Assembly (NCBI RefSeq): GCF_005925325.1
Contig: NZ_SRMP01000004.1
Location: 186,001-250,000 of the forward strand
Length of the DNA stretch: 64,000 bases
From: Pedobacter helvus
GTDB lineage: Bacteria > Bacteroidota > Bacteroidia > Sphingobacteriales > Sphingobacteriaceae
Direction: 5' to 3'
The position numbers and the translations under genes were made by a program. Under the pieces are notes generated by a model. The model was not told where the DNA came from. It saw only the letters and a list, made by a program, of their open reading frames with translations, and searched no databases. Each line of letters starts with the position of its first letter. Position 1 is the first letter of the stretch. Shown here piece after piece: positions 58,068 through 64,000 of the stretch.

Positions 58068-59594
58068 ATGATTTTAAAAAGAGATAGCTATACCCGAAGT
58101 CCTTGGCAACAAATTCCAAAAGCTAATCCTACTTACTTGAATACTGCAAAAGCCACTTACGATGTGGCTATCATCGGTGCTGGTATTAGCGGCATGACTA
58201 CTGCCCTACTACTTCAAAAAGCGGGTAAGAACTGTCTAGTTTTAGACTCCGGTAATTTGGGTTTTGGAACTACAGGCGGTACTACGGCGCATATCAATAC
58301 CTTTTTTGATACTACTTACCCAGAGATAGAAAGCAAATTCAGTAAAAATGCCGCTAAGTTAGTTGCCGATGCAGGCAAATTGGCTATCGAAATGATCAGT
58401 GATTTTACTCAAACCTATCAAATCGACTGCGACTTGGAAACCAAAGTAGGTTATCTTTACGCAGAAACCGAAAAAGAAGCCGAGCAGCTTGGTGAGATAC
58501 TAGAATCTGCAAAAAACGCAGGAATTGAGGTAGATCGGAGTACTACGAATGGCTTACCCATTTCTTTCCTACAATCAATAAAGTTTGAAGATCAGGCTCA
58601 GTTTCATCCTTTAAAATACCTACAGGGATTGGCCAAAACATTTATAGCATTAGGCGGAACCATCAAAGAAAATGTATTTATTAACGATGTAAGAGAAGAA
58701 GAAAATCATTGTACTGCCATTTCAGATGATGAAACCTTTACTGCATACGATATAGTTTACGCCACACACATTCCGCCAGGTATCAACAAGTTTAGTTTTC
58801 GTTGTGCGCCCTACCGCAGTTATGTATTGGGTATCCGTTTAAATGATGATAGTGAGTATCCGGAAAACTTAGCTTACGATATGCAAGAGCCCTATCATTA
58901 TTTCAGAACACATGAAATTGATGGCGAAAAAATATTAATTCTTGGCGGTGCAGATCATAAAACCGGTCATGATGATCCACAGCAGGCATTCGAAGATTTA
59001 GAAAACTACGCCAGTCAGCGCTTTGTGATTAAGGATATTCCCTACCAATGGTCTTCTCAATATTATGTACCCACGGATGGTCTGCCTTACATTGGTAGAA
59101 TGAATAAGGCCGATGACCATATTTACGTGGCAACGGGTTATAATGGCAACGGTATGACTTGGGGAACTATTGCTGGTCATATCATTAGCGATTTAATTCT
59201 TGCTAAAGAAAACCAATTTGCCAAGTTATTTGATCCTTGCAGGGTAAAACCTATAGCTGGCTTTACAGAGTTCGTTAAGGAAAATACAGATGTAGCCTAT
59301 CACTTTGTGGTCGATCGTTTTAAAGCAGAAGACTTAGAGACTTTTAAAGAAATTGCTAAGGACGAAGGTAAGATAGTAGATTATGAGGGTACCCAATTGG
59401 CCATTTACAAAGACAAAACAGGTATCATCACTGCGTTAAACCCCGTATGTACGCATGCTGGTTGTATTGTTTCTTTCAATAGTGAGGAGAAAAGTTGGGA
59501 TTGCCCTTGCCACGGTGGTCGGTTCGATTTAGAAGGCAAGGTGCTTTGTGGACCTCCGCAAGCCAACCTGAAACAGGTTAGTGTAGGTACATAA
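58068..59594 (+). CDS. FAD-dependent oxidoreductase with C-terminal Rieske domain
   Basis: About 508 residues from the ATG at 58068 (a TTG at 58044 is possible but lies within the preceding terminator's neighbourhood). A DAO-type FAD domain (about 25-390) starts YDVAIIGAGISGMTTALLL and has the GFGTTGGTTAHINTF motif. A Rieske [2Fe-2S] domain (about 410-505) has C-T-H-A-G-C and C-P-C-H-G-G. This FAD-Rieske layout is known in stress-linked oxidoreductases; the substrate is unknown. It is followed after 12 bp by DUF6766, so likely one operon. Confidence 0.92.
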   Translation: MILKRDSYTRSPWQQIPKANPTYLNTAKATYDVAIIGAGISGMTTALLLQKAGKNCLVLDSGNLGFGTTGGTTAHINTFFDTTYPEIESKFSKNAAKLVADAGKLAIEMISDFTQTYQIDCDLETKVGYLYAETEKEAEQLGEILESAKNAGIEVDRSTTNGLPISFLQSIKFEDQAQFHPLKYLQGLAKTFIALGGTIKENVFINDVREEENHCTAISDDETFTAYDIVYATHIPPGINKFSFRCAPYRSYVLGIRLNDDSEYPENLAYDMQEPYHYFRTHEIDGEKILILGGADHKTGHDDPQQAFEDLENYASQRFVIKDIPYQWSSQYYVPTDGLPYIGRMNKADDHIYVATGYNGNGMTWGTIAGHIISDLILAKENQFAKLFDPCRVKPIAGFTEFVKENTDVAYHFVVDRFKAEDLETFKEIAKDEGKIVDYEGTQLAIYKDKTGIITALNPVCTHAGCIVSFNSEEKSWDCPCHGGRFDLEGKVLCGPPQANLKQVSVGT

Positions 59595-59606
59595 ATCTAA
59601 TAACAG

Positions 59607-60275
59607 ATGTCAGCTCAATCGCATTCTTTCTGGCGGAGAAACAGTTTATCTTTAGTGTTTCTACTCTTCTTCATCATCGCAATCGCTGCGCAAGCTTTTA
59701 CTGGGTGGAAAGAAAATAATCAGCAATTAGTAGAAGAAAATGCCAAAGAGATTGGCTTTAGCAGCTATTTAGGATCTGGACACTTCATTTCCGCAACTTT
59801 TGAAAACTTCGAAAGCGAGTTTTTACAAATGACTTTGTATGTACTATTGACTATTAGTTTAAGACAGATTGGCTCTGCCGAATCGAAGTCATTAGATGAA
59901 AAAGAAGAAGTAGACCGGGAACCCAAAGCTAGTCCAGACGCACCGTGGCCAGTTAAAAAAGGTGGTTGGGTATTGAAAATTTACAGCAATTCGCTATCTA
60001 TTACCTTCGCTATTTTATTTTTAGCCAGTTGGGCTATCCACCTTTTCGGTAGTTGGCGAGATCAAAATGCAGAAAACCTAGTCAAACATCAGCCTTTGGT
60101 GAGCTTAGGCAATTTTCTTACTGAACCACGTTTTTGGTTCGAAACTTTTCAGAACTGGCAAAGCGAATTCCTTTCGGTATTGGGAATTGTTTTCCTTTCT
60201 ATCTATCTACGTCAAAAAGGTTCTCCAGAATCTAAGCCAGTTGATGCGCCACACCTAGAAACTGGTAAGGGTTAG
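59607..60275 (+). CDS. DUF6766-type membrane protein
   Basis: A 222-residue protein with about four membrane helices. It shows an internal duplication: NSLSLVFLLFFIIAIAAQAFTGW and FESEFLQMTLYVLLTISLRQIGSAESK in the first half, NSLSITFAILFLASWAIHLFGSW and WQSEFLSVLGIVFLSIYLRQKGSPESK in the second. The repeat and the S-A-E-S-K or S-P-E-S-K ends fit the DUF6766 family as I recall it. It follows the FAD-Rieske gene by 12 bp. Function is unknown. Confidence 0.8.
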   Translation: MSAQSHSFWRRNSLSLVFLLFFIIAIAAQAFTGWKENNQQLVEENAKEIGFSSYLGSGHFISATFENFESEFLQMTLYVLLTISLRQIGSAESKSLDEKEEVDREPKASPDAPWPVKKGGWVLKIYSNSLSITFAILFLASWAIHLFGSWRDQNAENLVKHQPLVSLGNFLTEPRFWFETFQNWQSEFLSVLGIVFLSIYLRQKGSPESKPVDAPHLETGKG

Positions 60276-60449
60276 CCTCAATTAAAAATCGGCCAAATTT
60301 TAAAATTAACGATGTTTGCGTTTGATGGATATTTTATACATTCGCAGTTAAATCAACCGAAACAGCAAACACTTTCGCGGATCCTTTGTTGTCTCCAAGC
60401 AACTGCTATTAAAGACATATCCAACAAAGGAAACTATTTCTAACAGTTT

Positions 60450-62774
60450 ATGAACGAACCGATCCGAGACATCTCTAAGAGGCAGCCGTTGTGTAATTAC
60501 CTGCTTCAGCTTTCTGATACCATACAAGACTTAGCTCCCACAGAGATTATTCCAATCGCACTTCAATTACTAAAAAATGAATTAGCTGCCGAATACGTAG
60601 CACTTTATCAAGCTACAGAGCAGGATAATAAGTTCATTCTTTTAAATACTGATGAACCTTTGTTAGATACAACCTTAGCGCTCGAAGAAGAACATAGAAA
60701 AATCTTGGCGAGTGCCCATTTTTTAAATTTAGCAAACAATATCTACTTTCCATTATTACATCATAAAGAACTTACGCTGGTACTAGTTATTAAATCTCAA
60801 GCAGAACGTAACTGGTCTATAGATGAAATACAAACTGCAGAGCAAACACTTCAAAGGTTATGGAAAACAAGGTTACGTGCTCAAAAACTGCAATCCTTAA
60901 GTGATAGTGAAGAAAAACACCGTATTCTTTTCAATTCTATGGACGAAGGCTATTGTATTATCGAAATGATACATGATGACCATGGCATTCCCGTTGATTG
61001 GAGATTTTTACAAGTGAACCCAGCTTTCGAACGACATAATGGCTTAAAAAATGCGCAAGGTAAAACCATAAAGGAGATGACGCCAGATATCGAAGATAAA
61101 TGGATGTTCATTTATGATAGTGTAGCGCAAAGTGGCAAACCATTACGTTTCGAAGAAGACTCTACGGCATTGGGTCGTATTTTTAGCTTATACGCTTTTC
61201 GCATGCGTGGCGAAAAACCCCATGTAGCTGTAATTTTTACAGATATTACCCGCCAAAGGCAGGCAGAAACAGCGCTCAAAGCTACCCAAGAAAACTATCG
61301 CAAAACTATGGAAATTGAGGTAGCAAAACGTACGGCAGAATTACAAGAGAGCAAAGCACAATTACAATCGGTATTTGACACTACGTTGGTACAATTATCT
61401 ATTTTAGAAGCCGTTAGAGACGATAAGGGTATAATTCAAGACTTTGAAATTAAACTGATTAACAGGGAACTAGAACGGGAAACCGGTAAAATGGACTTGG
61501 TAGGCCGCCGTTACAGCGAGGCCTTCCCATCAATAAGAGAAACTGGATTATTAGAGTTGATTGCCAAAGCGGTTGATACTGGATTACCACAACAAACAGA
61601 ATATTGTTATCCCGAGGGCGATCCTTATCAGTGGTATGCTTGCATGTTCGTAAGCTCGGGAGATACTGTAGTAGCCAGCTACCAAAACATTACTGCAAAA
61701 AAACAGGTAGAACAAGAGCGTTACAAAAATCACTTGCTACTAAGACAATCAGAACAATTAGCTTTGCTTGGTAGTTGGGATTATCAGCTAGACAATCAGC
61801 AGCTACATTGGTCTGAAGGGATGTACGAGCTATTTAATATTCCGCAACAAAGCCCAGTTCAACTGCAAAACTACTTGCAATACGCCACTGAAAGTAGTCG
61901 TAAAAAAGCTAAACAACTCATCGAAACCATTAAAGATGGCCATCCAAGTTTCAAGGAGATATTGCAGTTGCAAATTAATGGCAAAACGAAGATCATCCAA
62001 ATTCATACCCAACTTATTACCGACCAATACGGCAAACCAGAAAGAGTTTTGGGTACTGACCTGGACGTAACCGCCTCTCATTTAGCGCAAGATAAACTGA
62101 AGCAACTTGAGGCAGAGAAACATAGAGAGATTGTACGAACTACTTTTAGCACGTTGGAAGAAGAGCGAAGAAGGATTTCAGAAAACCTACATAACGGATT
62201 AGCGCAAATTCTCTATGGTGTAAAGATAAGTCTCCATACGCTCTCGCAAAAAGATTGCCCAGATGCTTTCACAAAACAGCTCAATTATGCTACAGAGTTA
62301 TTAAGCGAAGCAATTACCGAAAACCGACGCATTTCTCACGAATTGATGCCCCCAATTTTGGAAGAATTTGGACTGATCGAGGCCATCCGAGATATCGTTA
62401 AGAAACTACAAAACCAAGTTAAGTTTACTTACCGAGTTAGCGGCATTACCAATAAACTGGAAAAATACATCAAGCTGGCCATTTACCGCACCGTGCAGGA
62501 ATTAATGATGAACATCGTAAAACATGCCAGTGCTACCGAAGCGCTGGTAGAAATCGTCATTAAGCCCAAAAGCGTATCTATCCGTGTAAGCGACAACGGA
62601 AAAGGAATGCCTACGCAAAAAACTACTCATGATGGCATTGGATTGGCGTCTATACGCAGCAAAATCAAACTCTTGAACGGTCATATGGATATCCAAAGCA
62701 ATATTAAAGGCGGCACTGCAATCAAAATCAGTTTTCCCATTAATGGCCAAACAGAAAAGTATATACCTATCTAA
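60450..62774 (+). CDS. Multi-PAS sensor histidine kinase, NarL type (HisKA_3)
   Basis: A soluble 774-residue kinase. A GAF-like domain (about 20-145) is followed by PAS domains (about 155-275, 300-420 and 430-545) and coiled coils. The HisKA_3 box is RRRISENLHNGLAQILYG with the His near 581, then VQELMMNIVKHASATEALVE and the ATPase G box DNGKGMP, GIGLASIRSKI. Such kinases normally pair with NarL-type regulators, and none is visible downstream; the nearby receiver at 63319 is on the other strand. Signal unknown. Confidence 0.93.
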   Translation: MNEPIRDISKRQPLCNYLLQLSDTIQDLAPTEIIPIALQLLKNELAAEYVALYQATEQDNKFILLNTDEPLLDTTLALEEEHRKILASAHFLNLANNIYFPLLHHKELTLVLVIKSQAERNWSIDEIQTAEQTLQRLWKTRLRAQKLQSLSDSEEKHRILFNSMDEGYCIIEMIHDDHGIPVDWRFLQVNPAFERHNGLKNAQGKTIKEMTPDIEDKWMFIYDSVAQSGKPLRFEEDSTALGRIFSLYAFRMRGEKPHVAVIFTDITRQRQAETALKATQENYRKTMEIEVAKRTAELQESKAQLQSVFDTTLVQLSILEAVRDDKGIIQDFEIKLINRELERETGKMDLVGRRYSEAFPSIRETGLLELIAKAVDTGLPQQTEYCYPEGDPYQWYACMFVSSGDTVVASYQNITAKKQVEQERYKNHLLLRQSEQLALLGSWDYQLDNQQLHWSEGMYELFNIPQQSPVQLQNYLQYATESSRKKAKQLIETIKDGHPSFKEILQLQINGKTKIIQIHTQLITDQYGKPERVLGTDLDVTASHLAQDKLKQLEAEKHREIVRTTFSTLEEERRRISENLHNGLAQILYGVKISLHTLSQKDCPDAFTKQLNYATELLSEAITENRRISHELMPPILEEFGLIEAIRDIVKKLQNQVKFTYRVSGITNKLEKYIKLAIYRTVQELMMNIVKHASATEALVEIVIKPKSVSIRVSDNGKGMPTQKTTHDGIGLASIRSKIKLLNGHMDIQSNIKGGTAIKISFPINGQTEKYIPI

Positions 62775-62778
62775 TCAA

Positions 62779-63303
62779 TTAACTGATGATGTATTTAGAA
62801 GAAATGAGTAAAAGCAAGGCCCTATCCGATTTAGCCTCTTCGTAGTTTTCTTTTAAGAGTGTACTGATTTGCTTATCTAATTTAACTGCAGCCATTCTCA
62901 AGATTTGGAAAGACGCCATTTCTACACTCTCTATATTTTGCAAGTAAAAAATAATAGACAAGTCCTGTAATTCGGCTTCCCCATCTTGCTGTTTAATCGC
63001 TTCGAAGGCATCATCTACTAAACCGATGAGACCATGTATACTTCCGGTAGATACTTCTGCATCTAGCAGCATATAAATCATCTGCATTCTGGCAAGTTGG
63101 TTTTGCACGCCTTTAATAGTTTCCTCTATGGCATTTCGTAGATCAGAAAACTTAGCTTCGGCCGCCAAAATGGGAAGCTTGCTAATTAAATGCATTTTTG
63201 CTGCATAAATTCGATCTAGGTGAGTAATAAAAAAGCGTTTAAGCTGATCTGAGCCGAGGTTAATTCTTTCCCAAGATTTTTGGGGTTTCAGTTTTCTTGC
63301 CAT
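62779..63303 (-). CDS. Diverged DUF892-like ferritin-type protein
   Basis: The 174-residue protein is all helical: FFITHLDRIYAAKMHLISKL then FSDLRNAIEETIKGVQNQLARM and MIYMLLDAEVS, in the layout of DUF892 proteins (compare 57489). Several ferritin-like Glu/His residues appear replaced, and the C-terminus is extended with KLDKQISTLLKENYEEAKSD. It is tail-to-tail with the kinase at 60450 and lies 15 bp from the receiver gene upstream, so the two are probably in one operon. A regulatory role is possible. Confidence 0.75.
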   Translation of the reverse strand: MARKLKPQKSWERINLGSDQLKRFFITHLDRIYAAKMHLISKLPILAAEAKFSDLRNAIEETIKGVQNQLARMQMIYMLLDAEVSTGSIHGLIGLVDDAFEAIKQQDGEAELQDLSIIFYLQNIESVEMASFQILRMAAVKLDKQISTLLKENYEEAKSDRALLLLISSKYIIS

Positions 63304-63318
63304 AAAATAGTTACGGCT

Positions 63319-63681
63319 CTAATTTATAAATTCTTTTACTTTATTTAATAAGGTAGATATATTAAAAGGTTTACTTACAAATCCATCAGCTTTACAGCCG
63401 GTAGCTAAAACTTCTAAATTGTGTTCAGCTGAAACCAGCAGCATCGGCACACCAGCTAATTTTTCGCTTTCTTTATATTCCAAGCAGATTTCTGTACCGG
63501 TTTTAGGGAAACCGTTAAGCCTTACATCAAACAAAATCAAATCTGGATTGAATATGCTCGCCTCTTCGACCGAAATACCAGTTTGTTTTAATAAAAGCTC
63601 GTACCCCTCTTCTTCAAAGATAAATTCAAAAATCGATAGAATTTCTACATCGTCTTCTATGATTAGGATTTTCTTAGCCAT
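63319..63681 (-). CDS. Single-domain response regulator
   Basis: A 120-residue receiver with phospho-acceptor Asp52 (LILFDVRLNG) and Lys104 (FVSKPF). No output domain. It is upstream of and close to the DUF892-like gene on the same strand and is similar in build to the receiver at 1835-2197. Its kinase is unknown; the PAS kinase at 60450 is a candidate. Confidence 0.93.
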   Translation of the reverse strand: MAKKILIIEDDVEILSIFEFIFEEEGYELLLKQTGISVEEASIFNPDLILFDVRLNGFPKTGTEICLEYKESEKLAGVPMLLVSAEHNLEVLATGCKADGFVSKPFNISTLLNKVKEFIN

Positions 63682-63733
63682 AATTCCTACAGTGTAAATT
63701 AGATGTATAAATAATTAATGTAATCAGTTTAAC

Positions 63734-64000
63734 TCAGAGTAATTCTGAAATATCAATCCCGTAAACTTGATTGAAAAGCTTTTTGAAATGAACTTTAGAC
63801 GTGTATCCGGCCACTGCGGCAACATCCGCCAAAGTATGGTACTTGCGAGAGGCAATTGCCTCCCAGGCCATATGCAAACGAATGGTTTGCACCAGTTGAT
63901 TGGGTGTAATTCCCATGATACGCTTCACTTGTCTAAAAAGTTGCCTTTCGCTAATGGCCATATCTGCGCTTAAGCTTCTCAAGTTCACTTGCAACTTACC
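63734..64000 (-). CDS. AraC-type helix-turn-helix protein, 5' end cut by window edge
   Basis: The open frame continues to the window end on the minus strand, so only the C-terminal 89 or so residues are seen. They hold an AraC-type double helix-turn-helix: MAISERQLFRQVKRIMGITP near the first motif and LADVAAVAGYTSKVHFKKLF then NQVYGIDISELL for the second. Such ends are found both on AraC regulators and on hybrid two-component sensors, and which of these it is cannot be told. A receiver gene lies 53 bp downstream on the same strand. Confidence 0.8.
   Translation of the reverse strand, partial: GKLQVNLRSLSADMAISERQLFRQVKRIMGITPNQLVQTIRLHMAWEAIASRKYHTLADVAAVAGYTSKVHFKKLFNQVYGIDISELL

Overview
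The window looks like chromosomal DNA of a Bacteroidota bacterium of the Sphingobacteriaceae, most like Pedobacter or a near relative. It is AT-rich and has no clear Shine-Dalgarno pattern. Several promoters fit the Bacteroidota TTTG-N18/19-TAnnTTTG form. It carries a SusC/SusD pair under an ECF sigma/FecR couple, a fused CcoNO oxidase, DUF4142/DUF892/DUF6766 stress proteins and family-typical intergenic palindromes. The genus is inferred from gene content, not from a database search. No prophage, insertion sequence or CRISPR array was seen.

Layout. 0-4.9 kb: tandem PqiA-like membrane proteins, a LOV-type (blue-light) histidine kinase with its response regulator, and two small lipoproteins. 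5-11 kb: housekeeping genes (purB, a Nfu-type Fe-S protein, the ABC-F factor EttA, a NamZ/DUF1343 protein, MarC). 11-21.9 kb, minus strand: a complete cbb3 oxidase set (ccoNO, Q, P, G, H, a SafE-like protein, ccoS, the ccoI copper ATPase), then hemN behind a truncated dehydrogenase-like protein with a cysteine tail. FNR/CRP-like palindromes lie upstream of ccoNO and of the hemN pair, so the block is probably controlled by oxygen. 22.7-32.6 kb: ECF sigma, FecR anti-sigma, STN-containing SusC, SusD, a metzincin-type protease and a DUF3347 protein, which reads as one signal-coupled uptake and proteolysis locus.

32.9-37.3 kb: a HipA-like kinase/DUF3037 pair, a PAP2 phosphatase, tRNA-Ser(UGA), a probable small RNA at about 35.36-35.42 kb, an AraC regulator and a DUF983 protein. 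37.5-46.1 kb, minus strand: assimilatory sulfate reduction (Rrf2 regulator, siroheme sulfite reductase with a C-terminal extension, cobA, a Met8-TauE fusion, an APS-reductase-type cysH, cysD, cysN). The operon has a leader holding a tiny Cys-containing ORF and an intrinsic terminator, which suggests attenuation. 46.3-50.2 kb: a solitary Vsr endonuclease, a LytS/LytTR two-component pair and a RecD-like helicase.

50.3-64 kb: a stress and envelope cluster of DUF421, DUF4142, a Tat-signal SDR, two very acidic small proteins, an SDR/helical-toroid operon, two DUF892 ferritin-like proteins, a FAD-Rieske oxidoreductase, DUF6766, a multi-PAS NarL-type kinase, an orphan receiver and the edge of an AraC-type gene. 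Intergenic spaces hold at least four families of short palindromic repeats.

Most interesting candidates: the small RNA near 35.4 kb, the cys-operon leader near 45.4 kb, the Cys-tailed dehydrogenase remnant with hemN, the HipA-like/DUF3037 pair, the Met8-TauE fusion and the SDR/toroid operon. All functional statements rest on motif recognition by eye.
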